DNA from: PoT sp049331405
Lineage (GTDB): Bacteria > Planctomycetota > Planctomycetia > Isosphaerales > Isosphaeraceae
Assembly (NCBI RefSeq): GCF_049331405.1
Contig: NZ_CP186274.1
Coordinates: 9,672,001-9,736,000, forward strand
Length of the DNA stretch: 64,000 nt
Direction of reading: 5' to 3'
The notes below the pieces were generated by a model. It was not told the DNA's origin. It made no database searches and saw only the letters and a program-made list of their open reading frames with translations. Every line of letters begins with the position of its first letter. Position 1 is the stretch's first letter. Shown here in pieces: positions 17,388 through 26,527 of this stretch. Both the position numbers and the translations under genes were made by a program.

Positions 17388-18560
17388 ATGCAACCCTCGA
17401 TCTACCTCGACCATAACGCGACGACCGCGCTCGACCCCGAAGTGCTCGAGGCGATGCGCCCGCACTGGCTCGCCGCGGGCAACCCCGAGAGCCGCCACGC
17501 CGCGGGGCGGGCCTCGAGGCGGGCCTGGGAAGGGGCCAAGGAGTCGGTGGCGAGAATCCTCGGCGCCGACCCCTCCGAGGTCATCTTCACCTCGGGCGGG
17601 ACCGAGGCGAACAACCTGGCGATCTTCGGGCTGGCCGGCGCCGAGCACGATCCCGGCCACGTCGTCTCCAGCCCGCTCGAGCACCCCGCGATCGCCGAGC
17701 CGATCGCCAGGCTCGAGGCGGCCGGCTTCGCCGTCGATCGGCCCGAGGTCGACGCCGAGGGGGTCGCCGACGCCGGCCGCATGGCATCCACCTTCCGCGA
17801 GTCGACCCGCCTGGCGACCCTGATGCTCGCCAACAACGAGACCGGGGCCCTCCAGCCGGTCGCGAGGCTGGCCGAGCTCGCCAACGCCCGCGGCCTCCCC
17901 GTGCATACCGACGCCGTGCAGGCGGTCGGCCGGATCCCGGTCGACTTCCGCGAGCTCGGCGTGGCCACGCTCGCGGCGAGCGCCCACAAGTTCCACGGCC
18001 CCGTCGGCGTGGGACTGCTCCTGGTCCGCAACGGGGTCCGGCTCGGCTCGAGGCTCTTCGGCGGCGGCCAGCAGCAGGGGCGGCGGCCAGGGACCGTCGC
18101 GGTCCCCCTCGCCGTCGGCCTGGCGAAGGCCCTCGAACTCTGGCAAGGAGAGGCCGAGTCGCGTCGGACCCGCTGGGTCTCGCTCCGCGACCGCCTCGAA
18201 TCGGCCCTGATCGCCGCCCTCGGCCCCGAGGGGGTCATCCGCAATGGACCGAAGCATGACGAGGCCCGGCTGCCGCAGACCCTCAACCTCGGCTTTCCGA
18301 ACCTCGACGGCGACGGCCTCCTGATCCAGTTCGACCTCGCCGGGATCGCCGCCTCGCTCGGCTCGGCCTGCGCCAGCGGGTCGACCCGGCCTTCCCCCAC
18401 GCTCGTCGCCATGCGCGTCCCCGACGACCGCCTCCGCTCGTCCGTCCGGTTCAGCCTCGGGGCCGCAACCACGGCCGAGGAGATCGAATCGGCGATCCCC
18501 CGGATCCTCGCCGTCGTCGAGCGGATCAGGCTCGCGGCCGAGGCCGAGACCGCCATCTGA
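17388..18560 (+). CDS. Cysteine desulfurase (NifS/IscS family)
   Basis: Removes sulfur from L-cysteine as an enzyme persulfide with PLP, supplying Fe-S clusters or thiolated products. 390 residues, standard size. Landmarks: YLDHNATTALDP at the N-terminus, TSGGTEANNLAIFG (68-81), the PLP-binding lysine at 201 in SAHKFHGPVG, and the mobile-loop catalytic cysteine at 328 in GSACASGS. The RRPGT motif of group I enzymes is present. No scaffold (IscU/SufU) gene is adjacent, so its partner cannot be read from context. Sulfur for LarE-type chemistry is self-supplied and need not come from here. Confidence 0.93.
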   Translation: MQPSIYLDHNATTALDPEVLEAMRPHWLAAGNPESRHAAGRASRRAWEGAKESVARILGADPSEVIFTSGGTEANNLAIFGLAGAEHDPGHVVSSPLEHPAIAEPIARLEAAGFAVDRPEVDAEGVADAGRMASTFRESTRLATLMLANNETGALQPVARLAELANARGLPVHTDAVQAVGRIPVDFRELGVATLAASAHKFHGPVGVGLLLVRNGVRLGSRLFGGGQQQGRRPGTVAVPLAVGLAKALELWQGEAESRRTRWVSLRDRLESALIAALGPEGVIRNGPKHDEARLPQTLNLGFPNLDGDGLLIQFDLAGIAASLGSACASGSTRPSPTLVAMRVPDDRLRSSVRFSLGAATTAEEIESAIPRILAVVERIRLAAEAETAI

Positions 18561-18789
18561 TTCTCCTCACACATCACAACCTCTATCGTCCCATCACATC
18601 ATAATTCCATTCAAACATCCCATCCCGCGTGGTTTTCCCGGATTTTCGCGCGAATCCGACGTTCTCTCGCGATAGAATCGTGCTGGCGTGAAGACGCGTA
18701 CGCCCGACCCCGGCTCTCATCCCAAAGGCCGCGGAGGAGGGCGTCCGGAGCCTCATCTCGGCCCGATCGACATCAAGGAACGTGAAACC

Positions 18790-20238
18790 ATGAGTGAACC
18801 GACGACCTCCGGCCCCGAGTCCGAGCCGCCCCGTCCCGCGCGTCCCCGGCGCCTGCAACTCAGCATGAAAGACCTGATCGTCCTGGTCGTCTGCTGCGGC
18901 GCCCTGGTGTGGGCCTGGCGGTACTTCCGCGACCATCGGCCGGAGAACGTCGAGTTCGTGTCGCTCAAGTCGGGCGACGTCCAGGAGCGTCAGGTCGCCG
19001 CCAGGGCCCTGATCTACAAGCCCCAGGCCGAGAACGAGCGGGTCATCAACGCCCTGATCGAGGCCCTCGCCGACGAGGCTCCCGAGGTCCGCACCGAGGC
19101 GGCCGTCTCCCTCGGGATCTACGTCCCCCAGGCGATCAAGGCCGGCAAGGCGAGCGGCCAGGCCGCGTCGAGGGCGCTGGCCGACGCCCTCTCCGACAAG
19201 TCGCCCGCGACCCGAGAGGCGGCGGTCCGATCCCTCGCGGCGATCGCGGCCGCAGGCCCCCCTTCGTCGGCCCCTTCGGCGATTTATGGGGTGCTCGCCA
19301 AGGACGACTCCCCCGAGGTCCGGTCGTCGGCCGCCTGGGCGCTCGCCTCCTTCAAGGAATCTCCCGATGCGACGGCCAAGGCTCTCCTCGAAGCCATGAG
19401 ACGCGATCAGGCCAGGGTCCGCACTGAGGCCACCAAGTCACTCAACGCTTTGACGCCCACCCCCGAGCTACTCCAGCCGCTGACCGACGCCCTCGGCGAC
19501 AAGGAACGCGAGGTCCAGTCCAGCGCCGCCATGAACCTCGGGAAGCTCGGGGCCAAGGGGATCCCCGCGGTCCCTGCCCTCATCGCGGTCCTGGACCAAC
19601 CCCCGCCACCACCGAAGCCGCGCACTATGAGCTTCACGCCGGACTGGGATCCGGCCTGCTACGCCGCCATCGCTCTCGCCCGGATCACGCCCAAAACGCC
19701 CGCCGCCGTTGAGGCCATCGAGGCCCTGGCGAAGATGCTGGATTCCGAATCCCCCGCCCGGCGCGACAGCGCCGCCGCGGTCCTGGCCGAGTTCGGCCCG
19801 GCCGCGGCGACGGTGATCCCTACCCTTCTCACGCTGGGGCGGAAGGCCCAGGAGCCGGTGCCCGACGCCGAGAAGACCCGCGTCGGCAATGCGATCTGGC
19901 TCCTCGGCCAGATCGCGCCCGGTACCCCGGCCGAGGCGGAGGTCATCGCGACCTTGACGCAGGCCCTGCCGAAGCAGGTTGCCGCGGACGACATCGCGTT
20001 GAGCCACAGGCTGATCTATGCCCTCGGGCGCTTCGGGCCCGCCGCGAAGGACGCGCTCCCGGCCCTGCGGGCGATCGGCGAGAAGAGCCCGCGAGTGCTC
20101 ACGGCCAGGGCCGCCGAGTCGATCTACATGATCGAGCACGACGGCAAGGCCTCGCCGAAGCCCCCGAACGACCTCCACCTTGTCAGCGGCCCCGATCCCG
20201 TCCCGATGTCCAATGCGGCCCGCGCAGGTCGTCGATGA
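18790..20238 (+). CDS. Membrane-anchored HEAT-repeat protein
   Basis: 482 residues from ATG 18790 (AAGGA ten bases upstream). A short Pro/Arg-rich cytoplasmic tail, one transmembrane helix (MKDLIVLVVCCGALVWAWRY, about 28-47), then HEAT-like repeats for the rest: recurring blocks such as LIEALADEAPEVRTEAAVSL, LADALSDKSPATREAAVRSL and LTDALGDKEREVQSSAAMNL. Such solenoids act as protein-binding scaffolds. Planctomycetes carry many exported versions with unknown partners. No catalytic domain is visible. Confidence 0.82.
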   Translation: MSEPTTSGPESEPPRPARPRRLQLSMKDLIVLVVCCGALVWAWRYFRDHRPENVEFVSLKSGDVQERQVAARALIYKPQAENERVINALIEALADEAPEVRTEAAVSLGIYVPQAIKAGKASGQAASRALADALSDKSPATREAAVRSLAAIAAAGPPSSAPSAIYGVLAKDDSPEVRSSAAWALASFKESPDATAKALLEAMRRDQARVRTEATKSLNALTPTPELLQPLTDALGDKEREVQSSAAMNLGKLGAKGIPAVPALIAVLDQPPPPPKPRTMSFTPDWDPACYAAIALARITPKTPAAVEAIEALAKMLDSESPARRDSAAAVLAEFGPAAATVIPTLLTLGRKAQEPVPDAEKTRVGNAIWLLGQIAPGTPAEAEVIATLTQALPKQVAADDIALSHRLIYALGRFGPAAKDALPALRAIGEKSPRVLTARAAESIYMIEHDGKASPKPPNDLHLVSGPDPVPMSNAARAGRR

Positions 20239-20265
20239 GGTCTTCAGTCTTCGACATCATTCAGT

Positions 20266-21435
20266 CTACAGGTTCCCGCGCAGGTCCTCGATAACGTCAC
20301 CCGCCTTCGGCATCATGTCGAAGAGGTCGTCGGCGACCCGGTTGACCTCGACCTTCTCCACGCGAATATTCTCCACCAGCACCGGCTTGCCCTTGAGATC
20401 GGTGGGGGCATCGTCGGCGAATCGTTGATGCGTCACGAGCGTCGGGAGCCAGAGGCCCGCGTCGACCTCGCGCAGCCCCGAGTTCTCCCAGCGTTCCATG
20501 ACCTGCCCGTCGCGGGCGAGCTCGCGCTTGCGGACCGCGAGGCCGTGGTCGCTGTCGAGCCAGACCCGGTCCGACAGGTCACCCTGGAAGATGGCCGGCT
20601 TGAACAGGGTGTTGAGGCTCCCCTTGAGGATGACGCAGGTGGAGCCGTCGATCACCTCGGTGCGCGGCTCCGCCTCGTAGCCGGCATCGCGGACCCGCTT
20701 CGCCAGTTGGAAGATCGCCTGCGCCTCGCTCACATTCTTCTCTCCCGGGCCCGGGTCGTACACGTGGAGGCCGACCGCCGAGAGGTAGGGGGAGGCCTGG
20801 AACCAGTTCGACCTCGCGGTGATCGGCCAGACCTGATACTCGTCGACCTTGTCCGACCGGGGCCGACGCATCCAGAGGCTCCGGCCGTTGAACGAGCGGG
20901 TCACGTCGCGTTCGATCGAGTCCAGGACCTTCGGGTCGCGCTTCGGTGTCCTGATACCTCGGGCTTCCTGCCGCTTCATCTCCCCGATCGCCCGATCATA
21001 TTCCTTCTTCAAAGACGCCTGCCGCTCCTGAATATAGGCCGGGGCCTTGGGATCGGCCGCCTGCGGGGGGACCAGGCCGAAGCGGTCGGTGGGGGCGATC
21101 CACTCGACGACCTCCGGCTGGAGGATCCGCCGATAACGCTTGCGCCCCTTGAAGGCCTCGCGGTCCTCCTCCTTGGGCAGGAGAATCTGGTTGCTGAACG
21201 AGGGGATCGAGCGGATTTGCTCGTAGGTCAGGTCGGTCTTCGTCTCGAGGTGCGAGACGACCTCGAGGCTCTGGATCCGCCGCACCTGCTTGTCGAGTTG
21301 ATCCTTGATCTGGCGCGACTCGTCCGACTCGGCGTGCGAGATCGTGAGCCAGGCCGACAGGCCGATACCCAGGGCACACACGAGGTACCTCCGAGCCCGC
21401 CAACTGCCGAGACTTCCGCCCCAACGTCGCATCAT
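20266..21435 (-). CDS. Exported protein, LolA/outer-membrane-lipoprotein-sorting-like
   Basis: 389 residues with a signal peptide (RRYLVCALGIGLSAWLTISHAES). It then has a basic helical section with coiled character (KDQLDKQVRRIQSLEVVSHL; QERQASLKKEYDRAIGEMKRQ) and a C-terminal beta-rich half (VWLDSDHGLAVRKRELARDG...LWLPTLVTHQRF) with the strand order seen in LolA/LolB-like and MucB/RseB-type periplasmic domains. Its ATG overlaps the TGA of the preceding gene (ATGA), and both follow an ECF sigma gene, so it is likely a target or sensor of that sigma regulon. Confidence 0.72.
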   Translation of the reverse strand: MMRRWGGSLGSWRARRYLVCALGIGLSAWLTISHAESDESRQIKDQLDKQVRRIQSLEVVSHLETKTDLTYEQIRSIPSFSNQILLPKEEDREAFKGRKRYRRILQPEVVEWIAPTDRFGLVPPQAADPKAPAYIQERQASLKKEYDRAIGEMKRQEARGIRTPKRDPKVLDSIERDVTRSFNGRSLWMRRPRSDKVDEYQVWPITARSNWFQASPYLSAVGLHVYDPGPGEKNVSEAQAIFQLAKRVRDAGYEAEPRTEVIDGSTCVILKGSLNTLFKPAIFQGDLSDRVWLDSDHGLAVRKRELARDGQVMERWENSGLREVDAGLWLPTLVTHQRFADDAPTDLKGKPVLVENIRVEKVEVNRVADDLFDMMPKAGDVIEDLRGNL

Positions 21436-22361
21436 CGTTCGGCTCCTTTCGGGTTGGACTGGTCGGGTTCAATAGCACCGGCCTGACCTTCGGAATAGAC
21501 CTGGCGGCCCAGGTCGGGATCGTTGATCTCGAGCGTGACGTCGCGGGGGGGCCGGAAGGCGAGCAGGGCATCCGGGACCGTCGACGCCTCCGGATAGTCG
21601 AGCCTTTCCTCGATCACGAGCCCGCTCCCGAGGTCGCGATGCTCGCGGATCGGCAGGTGCGTCTCCCGGTCGAACCAGACGGTCGTGGTCTGCGCCAGCG
21701 AGCTTTCGCCGTCGGGGCCCGGCCAGTGCAGGATCATCCTTCGCGTCGGCCGGCCGTCGACCTCGTCCGGTTCGACCTGGATCTCGGCGTGATGTTTCTC
21801 GGCCCAGCTCATGAGGGACGCGCTCTCGAGGACGAGGCCATCCAGGTCGGGATCTGGCGGCCTTTGCGTCAGCGCCAGCGACCAGGCGGCGATGAGCCGG
21901 CCGGGTACGTCCCACTGGAACTTCCAGCGCGAGTTCGCCACGGTGACGCCGATCAGGCGATCGTCCACGCGGATCTCCTGCCGATAGCCTCGCCCCCTGA
22001 CGAACCAGATCTCGACGGTGCGGACCTTGCCGTCGGCCCCAAGGCGACGCTCCGACCGATGCGAGGCCGGCACCCTGGTCCAGGCCGCCCTGGCATCACT
22101 CAGCAGTTGAGCGGCATCCACGGGCCGAGGTCGCATCAACAGCCCGAAACCCAGCAGGACGACCGCGGCTGTGGCGAGCATCGCGACCCTTAATGGCCAT
22201 CGGGAGGATCGCGCCGGGCTTGCTGGCTCCGGCTCGGGGATCGTCGCCAGGCAGCGGGCCAGCAGGTCATCGGGAGCCAGGGCGTCGGCCAGCGATCGGA
22301 GGCGGACCTCCAGGCCGGAAGGCTCCCGAGGTTCTTCGTCTCCGGCTTCAATGTCGCGCAT
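21432..22361 (-). CDS. Membrane-anchored protein beside ECF sigma factor, probable anti-sigma or sensor
   Basis: 309 residues from ATG 22359-22361 with GAGG upstream. A cytoplasmic N-terminus of about 60 residues (LEVRLRSLADALAPDDLLARCLATIP), a transmembrane helix (WPLRVAMLATAAVVLLGFGLLM, about 52-72) and a periplasmic LolA/RseB-like domain (EIWFVRGRGYRQEIRVDDRL; TTTVWFDRETHLPIREHRD). The start lies 14 bases inside the sigma gene. Position, topology and size fit an anti-sigma factor, although I see no zinc-binding HxxxCxxC motif, so it would be a non-ZAS type. Role inferred. Confidence 0.7.
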   Translation of the reverse strand: MRDIEAGDEEPREPSGLEVRLRSLADALAPDDLLARCLATIPEPEPASPARSSRWPLRVAMLATAAVVLLGFGLLMRPRPVDAAQLLSDARAAWTRVPASHRSERRLGADGKVRTVEIWFVRGRGYRQEIRVDDRLIGVTVANSRWKFQWDVPGRLIAAWSLALTQRPPDPDLDGLVLESASLMSWAEKHHAEIQVEPDEVDGRPTRRMILHWPGPDGESSLAQTTTVWFDRETHLPIREHRDLGSGLVIEERLDYPEASTVPDALLAFRPPRDVTLEINDPDLGRQVYSEGQAGAIEPDQSNPKGAER

Positions 22362-22926
22362 GGCGACCCTCCTCGGGTTGGCTTCGCCCCGGATCCCAGT
22401 CGGCGAGGGCCTGGTGCAGCCTCCGCCTGGCGGCGAAGTATCGCCAGCGGGCGGCCCCCTCCGAGATCCCTTGAATCGTGCCGATTTCCTCGTAGGAGAA
22501 CTCGTTCCAGAACCGCAGGGAGAACGCCTCCCGGAGGTCCGCCGACAAACCCCCGACGGCCCGTTCGACCGCCTCGACAAATTCGCGGTCCTGGGCCAGC
22601 CGCTCGGGCGAGCATTCGCGAGGCTCGGGGAGTTCCTCCGGCAGGACCTCCGCGACCTTGCGATCGCGGATCTGCTTGCGCCAGAGGTTCCTCCCGACGG
22701 CGAAGAGCCATGTCCGGCTCGACACGTTCGCCTGACCCGGACCGCTCGACCGCCAGAAGGCGGCGAAGGTCTCCTGCGTCAGGTCCGCCGCCCGGTCGGG
22801 CGTGCCCGAGAGCCGCAGGAACCAGCGATAAAGCTCGGCGTACGAGCTCCGGACGAATGCCTCCCGCGAGGCCCGGTCTTCAACAGATCGCCAGGATTCA
22901 TCGCCGGACGCGGCACCCGGATTCAC
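22348..22926 (-). CDS. ECF RNA polymerase sigma factor
   Basis: 192 residues from GTG 22924-22926 (AGGAG about 11 bases upstream); longer starts add a disordered, arginine-rich extension with poor coding signal. Region 2 at about 18-85 (LYRWFLRLSGTPDRAADLTQ, then TFAAFWRS) and region 4 at about 125-180 (AFSLRFWNEFSYEEIGTIQG, GAARWRYFAARRRLHQAL). The helix-turn-helix is of the usual ECF kind. Heads a three-gene overlapping operon with a membrane-anchored putative anti-sigma factor and an exported LolA-like protein. Confidence 0.88.
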   Translation of the reverse strand: MNPGAASGDESWRSVEDRASREAFVRSSYAELYRWFLRLSGTPDRAADLTQETFAAFWRSSGPGQANVSSRTWLFAVGRNLWRKQIRDRKVAEVLPEELPEPRECSPERLAQDREFVEAVERAVGGLSADLREAFSLRFWNEFSYEEIGTIQGISEGAARWRYFAARRRLHQALADWDPGRSQPEEGRHARH

Positions 22927-23198
22927 TGGCCGTCCTGCTCCTCTCGGAATGGGTTCGCCAGGGTAGTACCGGGAGGCCTCGATTTGTTGGCGCCCGGATC
23001 CCAAGAAGACGAAGATTCCCATTCGGGAGCAACGGTCGGCCAGTCGCATCGATCCAAGCCGGCCGGAAATCCTCGCCCTTCTCGTCCGGCGCCGCGGAGG
23101 GATCAAATGAAATCGGGGGCCACGGCGTCTATCACACGGCCGAATTGATCGCCGAGGATTTTCGAGCTTGCTCCCCCGAACACGGAGGCGGACGACCC

Positions 23199-24059
23199 AT
23201 GCGCTTCGCAGTCCATGGCATGCTGGCGACGACCCTGCTGGTGCTGAGCGGCCCCGCCGCCTTCGGCGAATCGCCGCGTCGAGAGGCCGGTCAACGCGTC
23301 GTGCTCGCCGAGCTGTTCACCTCGCAGGGGTGCGATATGTGCCCGCAAGCCGAGCGCGTGCTGGGAAGTCTGGCCGAACGTCATGACAGGGTCGTCCCCA
23401 TCGCCTTCCACGTCGATTACTTCAACGACCCCTGGAAAGACGTCTTCTCGGATGAGCTCTACAGCCAGCGTCAGATGGCGTACAACGAGATCTAAACCAA
23501 GCCCAAGAACCCCGAGTATGGGCTCTATTACACCCCCATGCTCATGATCGACGGCACGCAGTCGATCAACGGTCGGGACCCGGCGGGGGCCGAGGCCGCC
23601 ATCAAGCAGGCCCTGACCAGGAAGCCGGCCGTGGGGATCGACGTGGCCCTCGACCTCAAGAAAGGCGGGCGTTCGGGCACCGCCGACATCACGGTGACCA
23701 GCCGGTCGAAGGTCGCCGAGAAGTCGCCCCTCCTCGTCTGCGCGGTGCTCCGGTAAGACGGCGTGGTCACCGACGTCACTTCGGGCGAGAACGCGGGCAA
23801 GTCGCTCGTCGCCCGCTACCCGGCGCGACAGACGAAGTACCGCTTCTTCGAGCTCGACGGCAAGGGCCCCGCCTCGCACCACTTCGACTTCGAGGCCGAG
23901 CCCGCCTGGAAGCAGGCCAATCTCAGGCTCGCCGTCTTCGTCCAGGACAAGCGCACGGGGGCCATCCACCAGGCGATCGACCTCCCCTGGAAGGCGAGCC
24001 CTGCCGCGAAACCTCGCCCGACTTCGGCCGGAGCCGAGGAGAAATCGAACGCCCGTTGA
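23199..24059 (+). pseudogene. DUF1223 exported thioredoxin-fold gene with two in-frame TAA codons
   Basis: The frame from ATG 23199 (GGAGG upstream) to TGA 24057-24059 encodes a complete DUF1223 protein of about 286 codons: signal peptide (HGMLATTLLVLSGPAAFGES), FTSQGCDMCPQAERVL with the CxxC site, VDYFNDPWKDVFSDELYSQRQ, then YTPMLMIDGTQSINGRD and DVTSGENAGKS. It is interrupted at 23493-23495 (after AYNEI) and 23754-23756 (after CAVLR) by TAA, both in the same frame and with no indel. Codon bias and family motifs continue after each stop. It is therefore a young pseudogene, a sequencing artefact at two sites, or a readthrough case. Confidence 0.8.
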
Positions 24060-24069
24060 CCTGGCACGT

Positions 24070-26010
24070 TCACTCCAGGCCGGACCCCTCTTCGCCTCGC
24101 AGGATGAGGTCGAGGGCCTCGCGCGACCGCAGGAGGGCCGGCTCTGTGTTGGGGCAGGGGGAGAGGTCGCGGAGTTCCAGCGGATCCCGCCCCACGTCGA
24201 AGAATTGCTCCGAGCCGTCGACCAGGCGATGGTAGACCCCTTCGGCCTCGCTGATCGACTTGGAGCCGATCCGGGCGAGGTGGCCGTGCGTCGCCTTGAT
24301 GAGGCCCGACTCCTCCACCTCAGACAGGACGGCCTCGCTGGGCTGATGGCGAGAATCGCCGGGCTCCTTCCAGCATCCGGCCAGGGAGGAGCCCGGGAAA
24401 TTGCCGGAAGCATCAAGGCCGGCGAGGTCGGCCAGGGTCATGGGCAGGTCGCGGAGGCTCACGGGGTCGGCATGCACCGTCCCCGCCGAGGCGGCCGACC
24501 TCGGGTCGACGACGAGGAGCGGGACGCGGATCTCCCCCTGATAAAGGCTCACGCCGTGGCCGAAAAGTCCGTGCTCGCCGAAGTGCTCGCCGTGGTCGGA
24601 GGTCACGACGACGACCGTGTCCCGGCTCAGGTCGCGACGATCGAGCTCGTCGAAGAGTTGGCCGAGGTGGTCGTCGAGGTAGGCGATGCAGTCGTCGTAG
24701 GAGTCGAGTGCCAGGGTCACCTGCCGCTCGGTGAGGTTCCCCTTCTCGACGTGGATCCAGTCGCGGAGCAAGTCCGTCTCGGCCCGGGTCGTCGGCTTCA
24801 GCCCGAAGTGGTGGTCGACCCCTTCGGGGAGCAAGTAGGGGTCATGGGCGTCGAAATAGTTGAGGAAGGCGAAGAACGGCCGGCCCCGGTTCGCGTCGAC
24901 CCAGCGCAGGGCGTCCTCGTTGATCCGGGGGGCATCCTTGCGCTGAAAGCCCCGGGAGAGGAGCAGGCTCGGCTCGAGCCCGGCGATCCGGCGATACTCG
25001 GTGCGCACCAACGCCGCCGCCTTGACGCAGAGCCAGCCGAGCCCCGACGAGCCGAGCGTCGAGACGACCGACACCTCGTAATCCTCGTAGTGTGCGAAAC
25101 CCCGGGAGAGCCCGCTCTCCCGGCTGCAATTGAAGTGGTTCGCCACGAACCCTCCGGTGGCGTATCCGCGCGAGGCGAGGAACTCCGCGAGCGTCGGGAT
25201 CCCTGATTCGAGCGGCTTGCCCCGGAGGGTCGCCGTCTCATGCGGCCATCGCCCCGTGAACATGCTCGCATGGGCAGGGAGCGTCCAGGGGGCCGTCGTG
25301 GTCGCGCGGTCGAACTTGACCCCGCGGGCGGCCAGGCGGGTCAGGTTGGGCGTCGTGCCTCGCGAGTAGCCGTAGGTGCTCAGGTGGTCGGCCCGCACCG
25401 TGTCCATCACGACGAGGAGGATATTGGGGGCGTCTTTGGGGGAGTTGGGCAGCGAGCCGATCGCCCGAAATTCGGACCAGGCCTCCGTCCCCAGGCCCCA
25501 GGCGACGAGGCCGACCCAGGTCGCGGCGAGCCAGGGGAAGGTCCGTCGGACGACGGTTCGGAGCCGCCTCGAGACCCCCTCCGGCCTGACCCAGGGCATC
25601 CCCCTCGCGGCCACGCCCCCCGCGAAGAGCAGGCTCGCGGGAGCGTTCAGGCCCCGGATCGTCAGCAGGATCGTGAGCGAAGACAGGAACAGGAGGCCGT
25701 AATTCCTCGCCGTCGCGGCGAGCCGACGATGCACGCGGGCGAGCCCGGCGATAACGAGACTGAACGCGGCGAAGATCATCAGGCTCGAGCCGGGGATCAT
25801 CCAGGGGAAGTGGCGGCTCATCCCGTAACGGACGTGGCCGCCGGCGCCGATGTTGTTCCTCGCCGCGAAGATCGCCAATTCGATGAAGCCCGTCGCCAGG
25901 GCACACCAGAGCACGAGCACAATCGTGCTGATTCGTCGATCGCCGCGGGCTTCCGCCGGCGATGGGTCCGATTCCAGCAAGGGCACCTGTTCCGATTCGG
26001 CGACGATCAT
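24070..26010 (-). CDS. Sulfatase-like membrane hydrolase with threonine at the nucleophile position
   Basis: 646 residues from ATG 26008-26010. Four hydrophobic helices in the first 200 residues (TIVLVLWCALATGFIELAIF; WMIPGSSLMIFAAFSLVIAG) anchor an alkaline-phosphatase-superfamily catalytic domain: NILLVVMDTVRADHLSTYGY supplies the metal aspartates, TSDHGEHFGEHG the C-terminal metal site and NYFDAHDPYL a further part. In formylglycine sulfatases the key motif is C/S-x-P-x-R. Here it is W-T-L-P-A-H with Thr codon 25282-25284, as in LtaS and phosphoethanolamine transferases, so sulfatase activity is doubtful and a phosphotransferase or phosphodiesterase role is possible. Convergent with the broken DUF1223 gene, 10 bases away. 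Confidence 0.86.
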   Translation of the reverse strand: MIVAESEQVPLLESDPSPAEARGDRRISTIVLVLWCALATGFIELAIFAARNNIGAGGHVRYGMSRHFPWMIPGSSLMIFAAFSLVIAGLARVHRRLAATARNYGLLFLSSLTILLTIRGLNAPASLLFAGGVAARGMPWVRPEGVSRRLRTVVRRTFPWLAATWVGLVAWGLGTEAWSEFRAIGSLPNSPKDAPNILLVVMDTVRADHLSTYGYSRGTTPNLTRLAARGVKFDRATTTAPWTLPAHASMFTGRWPHETATLRGKPLESGIPTLAEFLASRGYATGGFVANHFNCSRESGLSRGFAHYEDYEVSVVSTLGSSGLGWLCVKAAALVRTEYRRIAGLEPSLLLSRGFQRKDAPRINEDALRWVDANRGRPFFAFLNYFDAHDPYLLPEGVDHHFGLKPTTRAETDLLRDWIHVEKGNLTERQVTLALDSYDDCIAYLDDHLGQLFDELDRRDLSRDTVVVVTSDHGEHFGEHGLFGHGVSLYQGEIRVPLLVVDPRSAASAGTVHADPVSLRDLPMTLADLAGLDASGNFPGSSLAGCWKEPGDSRHQPSEAVLSEVEESGLIKATHGHLARIGSKSISEAEGVYHRLVDGSEQFFDVGRDPLELRDLSPCPNTEPALLRSREALDLILRGEEGSGLE

Positions 26011-26338
26011 CAATGGCCCCGTCGGTCTGGTCGGGCGAAGATTTCGCGGGCGCGCAAGCGCATATTCGAGAGGTAGAACGCTCCTCTCCCATGCGCACAC
26101 GCGAAGGCCTCGCGAGCGGATCGCGGCCCAATCACCGAGAGTCCCGGCATGCGAGGGAAGGGACGGCAGGCCGGGGGACTCGTAATCCGGAACTTATCTG
26201 TGCAAATTCTAGGATCGAGGCAAGGGGCGGAGCGATCGCGGTATGGCTCGAGGCGTGCTCACAATGCGCGCGGAGGTATCATCGGGCCTCGACCCTCGCG
26301 ATCGAGGGCCGCGACGATCCGCGCTCGCCCCGGGGCAG
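26011..26338. other. Intergenic region, 328 bases
   Basis: Between the sulfatase-like gene and the small membrane peptide on the same strand. Short frames on the plus strand lack coding character. No repeat or RNA recognised. Confidence 0.4.
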
Positions 26339-26527
26339 TCAAGCCGGAGGCAAGTTGCGGGCGTCCGCGCCCGAGCCGGCAGGTGCGGCCGGCGCGAACC
26401 TGGACCGGATCATGCCCTTCAGGACGCGAAGGGCCGATTTCCCGAACATCATGACGACTCCGGCCGCGGCGGCCGCCGTCGATGCCAGGGGTAGGGTCGT
26501 TTCGGGGGCGAAGTAAGCGAAGAGCAT
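26339..26527 (-). CDS. Small membrane peptide
   Basis: 62 residues from ATG 26525-26527, with an AAGAG-type weak ribosome binding site. It begins FAYFAPETTLPLASTAAAAA, continues GVVMMFGKSALRVLKGMIRS as a single hydrophobic helix with a basic amphipathic end, and finishes in a disordered tail. The opening YF(G/A)PET-LPL is a pattern I associate with short planctomycete peptides, from memory only. A spurious frame cannot be excluded. Confidence 0.5.
   Translation of the reverse strand: MLFAYFAPETTLPLASTAAAAAGVVMMFGKSALRVLKGMIRSRFAPAAPAGSGADARNLPPA

Noticed and set aside
23493..23756. TAA as a reassigned sense codon in this organism
   Set aside because: Other genes in the window end normally at TAA or TGA, so genome-wide reassignment is not supported. 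Readthrough at this locus is left open only as a minor possibility.
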